DNA of 64,000 bases from positions 62,001 to 126,000 of the forward strand of contig CAMCXS010000007.1 in NCBI GenBank assembly GCA_945883495.1. The letters are read 5' to 3'. Below the pieces are notes generated by a model. It was not told the origin of the DNA. It saw only the letters and a program-made list of their open reading frames with translations, and made no database searches. Shown here in pieces: positions 54,076-61,108 of this stretch (positions are counted from its first letter, which is position 1; each line of letters begins with the position of its first letter). This DNA comes from Akkermansia muciniphila. GTDB taxonomy: Bacteria; Verrucomicrobiota; Verrucomicrobiia; Verrucomicrobiales; DEV007. The position numbers and the translations under genes were made by a program.

Positions 54076-54095
54076 CTGGAAATTATAAATTCCAG
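54076..54095. terminator. Weak stem-loop after lysC
   Basis: CTGGAA and TTCCAG flank an 8-nt A/T-rich loop 11 nt after the lysC stop. The stem is short and not followed by a U-run, so termination here is tentative. Confidence 0.35.
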
Positions 54096-54100
54096 TTGAG

Positions 54101-54128
54101 TTGCGGATAATTCGTGGAAGCTTATTAA
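54101..54128 (+). promoter_or_regulatory. Candidate sigma-70-type promoter for the small membrane protein
   Basis: TTGCGG at 54101-54106, a 16-nt spacer, then TATTAA at 54123-54128, 21 nt before the ATG at 54150. It follows the lysC stop, so the small gene could be transcribed separately from the operon. Confidence 0.4.
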
Positions 54129-54149
54129 CTAGACTTCCTGAATTTCTCC

Positions 54150-54344
54150 ATGCTCGCCAACTCAATTCCATCTCTCTCTGAATCCGCCACCCAAATGCCC
54201 ACGCCTGCGGTGGCTCGCAACGCTTCGCGGCCCGCGCCCGTCTCGGATGATGGGGCTATGTTTGCGATGACTCTCGTCTTGGTAGTGACCGGTTTGCTCG
54301 TGGCGGCAGCATTTGCCGCGGATTGGATCCAACGTCTGGGTTGA
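54150..54344 (+). CDS. Small single-span membrane protein, 64 residues
   Basis: Residues 1-35 are polar and rich in Ser, Ala and Pro; residues 37-58 form one hydrophobic helix (MFAMTLVLVVTGLLVAAAF), followed by a short tail ADWIQRLG. An ATG start, a plausible promoter upstream and a strong hairpin downstream support a real gene, but there is no recognisable family and the length is modest, so it may be spurious. It lies between lysC and the convergent hisI gene. Confidence 0.45.
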   Translation: MLANSIPSLSESATQMPTPAVARNASRPAPVSDDGAMFAMTLVLVVTGLLVAAAFAADWIQRLG

Positions 54345-54362
54345 CCGAGTCGAAAGAAAGAG

Positions 54363-54395
54363 ACCGCCAGCCGTCGCGAGCGACAGACTGGCGGT
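54363..54395. terminator. Hairpin terminator shared by hisI and the small membrane gene
   Basis: Perfect 8-bp outer stem ACCGCCAG/CTGGCGGT enclosing a second perfect hairpin GTCGC-GA-GCGAC (54373-54384). On the minus strand it is followed by TCTCTTTCTTTC, a pyrimidine-rich tail that suits termination of hisI, whose stop lies about 50 nt upstream; on the plus strand it follows the small membrane gene by 19 nt. Confidence 0.65.
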
Positions 54396-54447
54396 CCATG
54401 GATTGGTGGTGTGGGGCTTGGTCGCTCCCGCTGTTGAGAGGCTTACG

Positions 54448-54885
54448 TCAGCCCGCGAATTCCCGGAACTCGAGGGTCCCATCGGGGTTCACTACGCGGT
54501 AGTAGCAACCGTGGCGCGCCTGTCCGGCGGCGTCCTTGGTGTGGCAAGAGCCCGTGCCGGCGAGGCGGACGAGGTAAAGGAGCGAGTTTTGTTCGCAGTT
54601 CACCCGGACCTCGACCAGTTCGAGGTAATCTCCGGAAGTGGCACCCTTAATCCAAAGCTCGTTGCGGCTCGTGCTCCAAAAGGTGGCTTTGCGCTCCTTG
54701 AAGGTTGTCTCCAGGGCCAATTGATTGGCGTAGCCGATGATGAGGATTTCGCCACTATCGGCGTCTTGGGCGACGACCGGAACGACCTCGGCGCCGGTCT
54801 TGGCGACCTTGAGGAGCTTGCCGAAGTCGAGTTGCAGCCGTTGACCTTCTTCAATTTCCAGGGACATCGGGCCATCATGGATCAC
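54448..54885 (-). CDS. hisI: Phosphoribosyl-AMP cyclohydrolase
   Basis: Third step of histidine synthesis, opening the purine ring of phosphoribosyl-AMP; stand-alone, without the HisE domain. Family segments are ILIIGYANQLALETT, ATFWSTSRNELWIKGATSG, and the zinc cysteines Cys97, Cys114 and Cys127. The normal acidic DCDxD magnesium site is replaced by NCEQN (96-100), which is odd. The GTG at 54885 gives 145 residues; the ATG at 54867 (MSLEIEEG) is an equally good start. It has no other his gene beside it. It diverges from the flavoprotein gene at 54959 and converges on the small membrane gene. Confidence 0.9.
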   Translation of the reverse strand: MIHDGPMSLEIEEGQRLQLDFGKLLKVAKTGAEVVPVVAQDADSGEILIIGYANQLALETTFKERKATFWSTSRNELWIKGATSGDYLELVEVRVNCEQNSLLYLVRLAGTGSCHTKDAAGQARHGCYYRVVNPDGTLEFREFAG

Positions 54886-54958
54886 CCCGGGCGGAGGGCA
54901 ACCGCAAAAGCCCGGAGCCGTCCCTTGCCAGCGAAGCGGGCCGCGCTAGGATACGGCG

Positions 54959-56365
54959 ATGTATGACTTTGTCGTGGTGGGCGGCGGCAGCGCGGGCTAC
55001 GCAGCGGCCCGGACCGCGGCGGGGTTGGGATTGAAAACGGCGGTAATCGATGGCGCTCCAGAGTTGGGCGGGCTTTGCATTCTGCGGGGGTGCATGCCGA
55101 GCAAGGCGGTGATCGAGAGCGCAAACCGGGCGTTGTCCTTGCGGAGGGCCGCCGAATTTGGACTGCGCTACGGCGCGATTGAGGTTCACCCCAAAGAGAT
55201 CATCGCGCGCAAACGGCTCTTGGTGGAGGACTTCGCATCGTACCGCCGGGGCCAGTTGGAGAATGGAAAGTTTGAGCTGATTCGGGGCACCGCCCGGTAT
55301 CTCGGGCCAAACGAACTGGACGTGGCGCTTCGGGAGGGAGGCAGCCGGGTGATCGCGACACGCACCTCCCTGATCGCGACCGGTTCGCAGGTGTCGTTTC
55401 CGGCGATTCCGGGTTTGGCGGAGGCGGGTTGCTGGACCAGCGACGAGGCGTTGGAAGCCGACGTGCTGCCGGGATCGATCATTGTCCTGGGCGGAGGCGC
55501 GATTGCGGTGGAGATGGCGCATTATCTCGCGGCACTCGGAGTCGAGGTCACCCTGTTGCAACGCAGCGCGACGCTCTTGAGCATGGCAGACCCGGAGGCC
55601 GGCGAGGCGGTGCGCGAAGCGTTTGAGAAGCGAGGACTGAGGGTGGAGTGTGGAACGGCGATTCAGGCGGTGGAAGTCGCGGGACGCAAACGCGTGCGCT
55701 ATCGCAAAGACGGGGTGGACTGTGTGGCGGAGGCCGAGGAAATCTTGTTGGCACTGGGGCGGAAGCCCGCGATTGGCGGGCTGGACTTAGCAGCGGCCGG
55801 AGTGGACGTGGCCGGGGGCATGGTGCGAGCGACGGCGAATCAGGAGACATCAAGCCCCGGGATCTACGCGGCCGGAGACGTATGCGGCCCCTTTGAGGTG
55901 GTGCATTTGGCGGTGGAACAAGGAGAAGTGGCTGCCTGGAATGCCGCGCTCCGGCTGGGCAAGGTGAAGGGGGCGGAACGCCTCATGGATTACCGGTTGC
56001 AGCTCTTTGGCGTTTTTTGTGAACCGCAGGTGGCCATGGTGGGAGAGAGGGCCACCGTTTGGCAAGACATGGGCCGCAACGTCGGGATCGCGAGCTATCC
56101 GTTTTCCGACCACGGAAAATCAATGGTGCAGGGCGAGACCGAAGGGTTCGTGCAATTGTGTGCCGACCTGGACACGGGCGAGATCCTGAGCGGGCTGGTG
56201 GTGGGCCCGGAAGCAGTGGAGTTGATCCACGAAATCGTCGTGGCGATGCGTTTTGGCTGCACGGCGGGGCAACTGGCGCGGCTGCCGCACTACCATCCGA
56301 GCCTCGCGGAGATTTGGACGTACCCGGCGGAGGAGCTGGCGGAGCGGATTGAGGACAAAAACTAG
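54959..56365 (+). CDS. Dihydrolipoamide dehydrogenase-like pyridine nucleotide-disulfide oxidoreductase
   Basis: 468 residues. FAD motif VVVGGGSAG (5-13), redox-active disulfide Cys40/Cys45 in GGLCILRGCMPSK, NAD(P) motif VLGGGAIAVEM near 175, second FAD motif GIYAAGDVCGP, and the dimer-interface His-Glu pair in HYHPSLAE near 444-451. This is the full set for group I flavoprotein disulfide reductases (lipoamide dehydrogenase, glutathione or mercuric reductase relatives). With no 2-oxoacid dehydrogenase subunits nearby and no extra Cys pairs for mercury, the substrate is open. Starts at ATG 54959; no operon partner on either side. Confidence 0.9.
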   Translation: MYDFVVVGGGSAGYAAARTAAGLGLKTAVIDGAPELGGLCILRGCMPSKAVIESANRALSLRRAAEFGLRYGAIEVHPKEIIARKRLLVEDFASYRRGQLENGKFELIRGTARYLGPNELDVALREGGSRVIATRTSLIATGSQVSFPAIPGLAEAGCWTSDEALEADVLPGSIIVLGGGAIAVEMAHYLAALGVEVTLLQRSATLLSMADPEAGEAVREAFEKRGLRVECGTAIQAVEVAGRKRVRYRKDGVDCVAEAEEILLALGRKPAIGGLDLAAAGVDVAGGMVRATANQETSSPGIYAAGDVCGPFEVVHLAVEQGEVAAWNAALRLGKVKGAERLMDYRLQLFGVFCEPQVAMVGERATVWQDMGRNVGIASYPFSDHGKSMVQGETEGFVQLCADLDTGEILSGLVVGPEAVELIHEIVVAMRFGCTAGQLARLPHYHPSLAEIWTYPAEELAERIEDKN

Positions 56366-56469
56366 GGGAAACGGAAGAAACCTTCGTCCAAGAAGGGGGT
56401 GCCAGGCAGGGAAATGAAACTTTGTAAATTTCTGTTCACGTTTTCGAACTATCGACAGCCGAATAGAAA

Positions 56470-56498
56470 TTGACACGTTCGAACTTGCTTGGTTTAGT
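56470..56498 (+). promoter_or_regulatory. Promoter TTGACA-17-TTTAGT for bactofilin
   Basis: A perfect -35 box TTGACA at 56470-56475, a 17-nt spacer and a -10-like TTTAGT at 56493-56498. The expected transcription start falls at about 56505, on an in-frame GTG of the bactofilin gene, so a leaderless message, or translation from the later ATG at 56637, is implied. Confidence 0.55.
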
Positions 56499-57038
56499 GT
56501 GAATGTGCTCAAACAAATCATCAATCAAGATCCTGCCGGTGTGCCCAAGGTGGACCGTCCGGGAATCCCGGCGAGTGAACCTTTGTCTCCAGCTCAACCA
56601 ATTAGAACTACGACCAGCCATACCCATTCCAGTCCGATGAGTGCCAGCAAAAATATTCTGTCCAACGACGTTGAAATCATTGGGAACCTTAAGTTCTCAC
56701 ACGACCTGATTATCGACGGAAAAATTGAAGGGGAGGTTAACTCCGACGGCAATTTGACGGTTGGGGAGAACGCCAGGGTCAAGGGCGAAATCAAGACCAA
56801 GTCGGTTACTGTCTTTGGCAAGGTCGAAGGCAACATCACCGTGACCGACCGTTGCGAATTGAAGTCGAATGCTGAGCTTCACGGGGATATCTCCGCGGGG
56901 ACGTTGGCGATCGAAGAAGGAGCGCAATTCATGGGGGCCTCTCGCGTGGGCGCTGCCGCTCGTGCCGCTGCGGCTAGCGAAACCAAGCCTCCTCTTCCGG
57001 GCACCCCGCCGCGCCCGGCTCCAATCGTTAACCCCTGA
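56499..57038 (+). CDS. Bactofilin
   Basis: Polymer-forming cytoskeletal protein (DUF583). The beta-helical core spans about residues 53-150 with the typical alternating strands ILSNDVEIIGNLKF, IIDGKIEGEV, LTVGENARVKGEI, VTVFGKVEGNI and AELHGDI. The first 46 residues are polar and the last 30 Pro/Ala-rich, both expected to be disordered. Three in-frame starts compete: GTG 56499, GTG 56505 and ATG 56637 (MSASKNILS), the last giving 133 residues and keeping the whole core. Bactofilins scaffold cell shape, stalks or chromosome organisers at the membrane. A second, unusual bactofilin gene begins 36 nt downstream and is probably co-transcribed. Confidence 0.9.
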   Translation: MNVLKQIINQDPAGVPKVDRPGIPASEPLSPAQPIRTTTSHTHSSPMSASKNILSNDVEIIGNLKFSHDLIIDGKIEGEVNSDGNLTVGENARVKGEIKTKSVTVFGKVEGNITVTDRCELKSNAELHGDISAGTLAIEEGAQFMGASRVGAAARAAAASETKPPLPGTPPRPAPIVNP

Positions 57039-57073
57039 GATTCCAGGGCCACTAGGTTGGTCTTTTCAACACG

Positions 57074-58240
57074 GTGACAGTTACGGATTCTGGAGCGACA
57101 GGCAGGGACGGCAGAGCGGCTCACGCCGTTTGTCCCAAGTGCAAATCGGAGCAACATGACTCCGCGAGTGCGATCGCGACCATTTGCCGTAACTGCGGGC
57201 ACTATTACAAGGTGGGCCCGGTCTCTTTGATGGGACCGGGTTCCCTTTTTTCCCGTTGGTTGGGTCTGCTGCGAGCGCCGAAACAGGTGCCAGTGGTTCT
57301 CGACCGGCCGGCTTTGAAGGTCACTCAGAAGCTGGCGATCCGGCCTTCGTACCAGGTCGAACCGTTTTACGGGACCGAAGAGTATGTGGCTCCCGTGGAG
57401 GAGCCGGAGTTTGCGCCCAGCCCGGCCGATGCCTTTGTCGAAGCGCTCGAGTTTGAGAGCGCGGAACCGGAAGATCTTGAGCTTGTGGAGGTGCCCGGCA
57501 TTGGAGTCGAATGGCACCCCGCTCATGCCGGGGGACCGGTGGGCAGTGCGTCCCGTCAGGAACCCGGAGATCGGGTGGTGCGCTGTCTGGATTGCTCTAC
57601 GGATCTGCGAGTCAGCCGGGAGGCGACATCGACCCTCTGCCGCCGGTGTGGTTGTTACGTAAACCTAGAAGACTTCGACATCCGGGGGCACCGCCGCGAG
57701 AACATCCGGACACGGGGCAAGGTGGTGATTCACCGGCGGGCTTCGCTGAGCGCGAACGAATTGGCGTGCGATTCGTTGAAGGTTTACGGGAAGATCTCAG
57801 GAAAGATCGAGTGCAGCGGAGATGCGATGTTCCGCTCCTCGGGAAAAGTGGTGGGCGCGGTTCGCTGCCGCCACATCTACATTCACAAGCTGAGCAACAT
57901 CAAGTTCATCCCCGGAATCCGCGCCGAGACGGCGGAGATCCACGGTCACGTGGAAGGGGACATTATCTGCGAGGGAACGATCCAGATCAGCAAGACCGGC
58001 GCGGTCTATGGCGATTGCATCGCGCCGGCGGTGAAGCTTGAGGACGGCGCGTCGCTGTCTGGGCAAATGCGATTCATGAAGCCCGACCGGGCCTTGGAGG
58101 AAGAGTACATTCGCAAGGCACAAGCCGCTCAGGAAGCCTATTTTGCTCGTGAGCTGGAGGCGGATCTGGAGGCCTTCAAAAATGCCTCAGCGGGCGATGA
58201 TGCGGGCGGCGCTGGTTTTCCTGGCCAGGAAGTGGCTTAA
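57074..58240 (+). CDS. Bactofilin with two N-terminal zinc ribbons
   Basis: 388 residues. Residues 20-41 form a Cys4 ribbon (CPKC...CRNC) and residues 171-192 a second one (CLDC...CRRC, with an extra Cys194); the linker 100-150 is acidic and Pro-rich. Residues about 213-350 read as a bactofilin core (GKVVIHRRASLSANEL, LKVYGKISGKIEC, EIHGHVEGDIIC), and the C-terminus is a charged helix. The arrangement suggests that the filament is coupled to a zinc-bound partner, nucleic acid or protein. The start is not certain: the sequence opens with a GTG-type start (MTVTDSG). It is directly downstream of the plain bactofilin and 21 nt upstream of the U32 gene. Confidence 0.85.
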   Translation: MTVTDSGATGRDGRAAHAVCPKCKSEQHDSASAIATICRNCGHYYKVGPVSLMGPGSLFSRWLGLLRAPKQVPVVLDRPALKVTQKLAIRPSYQVEPFYGTEEYVAPVEEPEFAPSPADAFVEALEFESAEPEDLELVEVPGIGVEWHPAHAGGPVGSASRQEPGDRVVRCLDCSTDLRVSREATSTLCRRCGCYVNLEDFDIRGHRRENIRTRGKVVIHRRASLSANELACDSLKVYGKISGKIECSGDAMFRSSGKVVGAVRCRHIYIHKLSNIKFIPGIRAETAEIHGHVEGDIICEGTIQISKTGAVYGDCIAPAVKLEDGASLSGQMRFMKPDRALEEEYIRKAQAAQEAYFARELEADLEAFKNASAGDDAGGAGFPGQEVA

Positions 58241-58261
58241 GGGCTCCCAAGGAGCAACGGG

Positions 58262-60769
58262 GTGACTTGGCAATCTCCCGCTTTCGCGCTAGGCTGCTCC
58301 GTGATCGCCGGAGACTTCAACCCGACTCTTGAACCCGAACTCCTGGCCCCGGCGGGAAATTGGGAGTGTGCGCGTGCCGCTGTCGCGAACGGTGCGGATG
58401 CCATTTATTTTGGCTTGGGCCAGTTCAACGCCCGGTTGCGCGCGGAGAACTTCACCGAGGCGGATCTGCCGGATCTGATGAGCTACCTGCACCGGCATGG
58501 GGTGCGTGGGTTCGTGGCCTTCAATACTTTGGTTTTCCCGGCGGAGTTGGAAGCAGCTGCGACGCAGTTGCGGCTGCTCGCGCGATCTGGGGTCGATGCC
58601 ATCATTGTGCAAGATCTTGGGCTGGCTCGAATCGCTCGCCGCATCGCCCCGGAGCTGGAACTGCATGCATCGACCCAGATGACGATCACCTCTCCCGAGG
58701 CCTTGGCGTTTGTGCAGCGGCACGTTCGGCTGGACCGGGCGGTGATCGCCCGCGAAAATTCGCTGAAGGAGATTCAACTTTTCCGTGCGACCGAACCAGG
58801 AGCGGTCCCCTTGGAGACGTTTGTGCATGGCGCACTCTGCGTTGCCTACTCAGGGCAATGCCTGACCAGCGAATCTCTGGGCCGCCGCAGTGCGAATCGA
58901 GGAGAATGCGCTCAGGCTTGCCGGATGCCTTACGAGTTGGTCGTTGATGGCGAACTCCGTGATCTTGGGGAGAAGCGATACCTGCTCTCGCCCCAAGATT
59001 TGGCCGGGTATGAGGAGATCCCGGAATTGCTTCGGCTGGGGGTGCGCAGTTTTAAGATCGAGGGGCGGCTGAAAACGCCGGAGTACGTCGCGGCCGTGAC
59101 CCGGGTCTATCGCAAGGCCCTTGATGCCGCTTTGGCGGATCAGCCAAGCCCTGTTGGGCAAGAGGAGCGTTACGAGTTGGAAATGGTCTTTTCCCGCGGT
59201 CTTTCCACTGGCTGGCTGCGGGGAATCGACAACAAACAACTGGTGCATGCCCGCTTCGGGAAGAAGCGCGGGGCATTCCTCGGCACGATTCGGGCAGTCG
59301 GTTCCGATTGGGTGGAGCTGTCATTGGAGAATGAGGTGCAAGCCGGAGATGGCGTGGTGTTTGAAACCGGTGGAGATACCGATCACGAGTTGGGCGGCCG
59401 GGTTTTTGAGGTCCGGGGAGAGCGCATCTCGTTTCAAAAAGGGAAGATCGACCGCCGGGTGATCGCGCCAGGGCATCGGCTCTGGAAGACGGATGATCCG
59501 CACTTGGCCGCCGAGTTGCGGGCGACCTGGGCCCCCGGAAAGTTCGAGCCAGTGGCAGGAGAGCGGCCGGTGCGTTGGCAGGTCGAGGGCCGTGCGGGAG
59601 AGCCGTTGACGTTGCGAGACTTGGCCACTGGCCAAACCGTGGCTTCGGCGACCGTGTTGCAAGTGGCGGAACGAAGGCCGCTTGACGCCAGCTTCCTGAA
59701 GGAACAGCTGAGTAGGCTCGGCGGTACGGGATTCTGGCTGGAGGACTTGGCGGTGGACCTAAACGGCGAATGGATGCTGCCGGTCAGTGAACTGAACCGG
59801 ATGCGCCGGGCTTTGGTGGAAGCGATCCGTGATTCCCCTTCCGAGCAGCCACGCGCGGACGGAAGGGAGCATGCGTGGGACAATCTCTTGCCGGGAAAAG
59901 CCGAGTCCGGATCCGGAGTGGCGAGCTCGTTGAGTGTTCTGTGCCGGACCGATGAGCAGGTCGATGCCGCGATGGACACTGGAGTGGGTACGATCTACGC
60001 CGATTTCGAGGACATCGCTCGCTACAAGGAACTGGTGAAGCGCTTCCGGCGTGAAGCGCGCGGTGGCCGCATCGTGCTGGCGACACCGCGGATCCAGAAA
60101 CCGGGAGAAACCGGCTTGTTCCGCATCGTGGAGCGCGCGGAACCGGATGGAGTGCTGGTGCGCAACCTGGGCGGAGCCGGGTATTTTCAGAATCGCCCCG
60201 TGGCGTTGATTGGGGATTTCTCTCTGAACGTCGCCAATCCGGTGACCGCTCGTTTCTTCATGGAGCAGGGCTTTGAATACCTGACGATTTCTTATGATCT
60301 CAACGTGTCCCAAGTCAGCGATCTGCTGGCCTTGGCTCCGCCGCATTGGTTTGAGCTGACGGTGCATCAGCACATGCCGATGTTTCACATGGAGCACTGC
60401 GTTTTCTGCACGTTTCTCTCCTCGGGAAACAACGTGACCAATTGCGGACGGCCGTGCGATCGCCACGAGGTGAAACTGAAGGACCGGGTGGGGCAGTTGC
60501 ATCTATTGAAGGCGGACGTGGGGTGCCGGAACACGCTGTTCAACGGGCGGGCCCAAACGGGGGCGCGGCATGTGGGGGCATTTCTCGCGGCGGGACTGAG
60601 GCGCTTCCGCGTGGAATTGCTGGACGAATCTGGCGCTACCTCCCGGCAAATGATTGAAAGTTATCAAGCGTTGTTGCGCGGGGACCTGGACGGGGATGAC
60701 GTCTGGAAAAAAGTGGGCGCCGAGGCGAAGCTGGGGGTGACGGAAGGGACATTGGTTGGCGGGCGTTGA
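58262..60769 (+). CDS. U32-family protein, RlhA-like, with second U32-like half
   Basis: 835 residues from a GTG at 58262, backed by AAGGAG 7 nt upstream. The N-terminal part is a U32 TIM-like domain (ELLAPAGNWECARAAVANGA, HASTQMTITS) with the cysteine cluster in VHGALCVAYSGQC, GECAQACRMPYEL expected to bind an Fe-S cluster. A middle domain follows, and the last 250 residues resemble a second U32 half (LTISYDLNVSQV, MFHMEHCVFCTFLSSGNN, NCGRPCDRHEV), again with Cys residues. Known relatives hydroxylate 23S rRNA C2501 (RlhA) or ubiquinone precursors (UbiU/UbiV); labelled collagenase in older literature. The rRNA role is the best guess from the fused architecture. Confidence 0.88.
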   Translation: MTWQSPAFALGCSVIAGDFNPTLEPELLAPAGNWECARAAVANGADAIYFGLGQFNARLRAENFTEADLPDLMSYLHRHGVRGFVAFNTLVFPAELEAAATQLRLLARSGVDAIIVQDLGLARIARRIAPELELHASTQMTITSPEALAFVQRHVRLDRAVIARENSLKEIQLFRATEPGAVPLETFVHGALCVAYSGQCLTSESLGRRSANRGECAQACRMPYELVVDGELRDLGEKRYLLSPQDLAGYEEIPELLRLGVRSFKIEGRLKTPEYVAAVTRVYRKALDAALADQPSPVGQEERYELEMVFSRGLSTGWLRGIDNKQLVHARFGKKRGAFLGTIRAVGSDWVELSLENEVQAGDGVVFETGGDTDHELGGRVFEVRGERISFQKGKIDRRVIAPGHRLWKTDDPHLAAELRATWAPGKFEPVAGERPVRWQVEGRAGEPLTLRDLATGQTVASATVLQVAERRPLDASFLKEQLSRLGGTGFWLEDLAVDLNGEWMLPVSELNRMRRALVEAIRDSPSEQPRADGREHAWDNLLPGKAESGSGVASSLSVLCRTDEQVDAAMDTGVGTIYADFEDIARYKELVKRFRREARGGRIVLATPRIQKPGETGLFRIVERAEPDGVLVRNLGGAGYFQNRPVALIGDFSLNVANPVTARFFMEQGFEYLTISYDLNVSQVSDLLALAPPHWFELTVHQHMPMFHMEHCVFCTFLSSGNNVTNCGRPCDRHEVKLKDRVGQLHLLKADVGCRNTLFNGRAQTGARHVGAFLAAGLRRFRVELLDESGATSRQMIESYQALLRGDLDGDDVWKKVGAEAKLGVTEGTLVGGR

Positions 60770-60779
60770 ACGGCGTTGT

Positions 60780-60808
60780 TTGACACCCCGTCCCGCTCCC
60801 TCAATAGT
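60780..60808 (+). promoter_or_regulatory. Promoter TTGACA-17-AATAGT for gatC
   Basis: TTGACA at 60780-60785, a 17-nt spacer and AATAGT at 60803-60808. The predicted transcription start, 7 nt later, coincides with the A of the gatC ATG at 60815. The geometry is the same as for the bactofilin promoter. Confidence 0.5.
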
Positions 60809-60814
60809 GCGCCG

Positions 60815-61108
60815 ATGCCTGAGCCTGACGCGGAATTCAATGTGGGATACGTGGCCCAACTTTGCCGGCTGGAGCTGACCGCGGAAGAGACCGCGCAGTT
60901 TCAAGCGCAGCTCTCCAGCGTGATCGATTACATGAAGAAGATCGATCAGTTGGATCTGTCCGGCATCGAAGCCACGGCTCATGCGGTCCCGACCTTTGAC
61001 GTGTATCGTGAGGACGTTCCCTCGCCGAGCTTGCCGGTGGAGGAGGTCTTGCGCAATGCCCCGCAGATGAACCAGAACCAGTTCTCCGTCACCAAAGTGG
61101 TGGAGTGA
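60815..61108 (+). CDS. gatC: Asp-tRNA(Asn)/Glu-tRNA(Gln) amidotransferase subunit C
   Basis: 97 residues from the ATG at 60815 (MPEPDAEFNV), the right size for GatC. Typical segments are VAQLCRLELTAEE, VIDYMKKIDQLDLSG and the C-terminal LRNAPQMNQNQFSVTKVVE. GatC wraps around GatA and stabilises the GatCAB complex, which amidates mischarged Glu-tRNA or Asp-tRNA in the cytosol. Its stop codon directly abuts the GTG start of gatA. gatB is not in the window. Confidence 0.95.
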   Translation: MPEPDAEFNVGYVAQLCRLELTAEETAQFQAQLSSVIDYMKKIDQLDLSGIEATAHAVPTFDVYREDVPSPSLPVEEVLRNAPQMNQNQFSVTKVVE

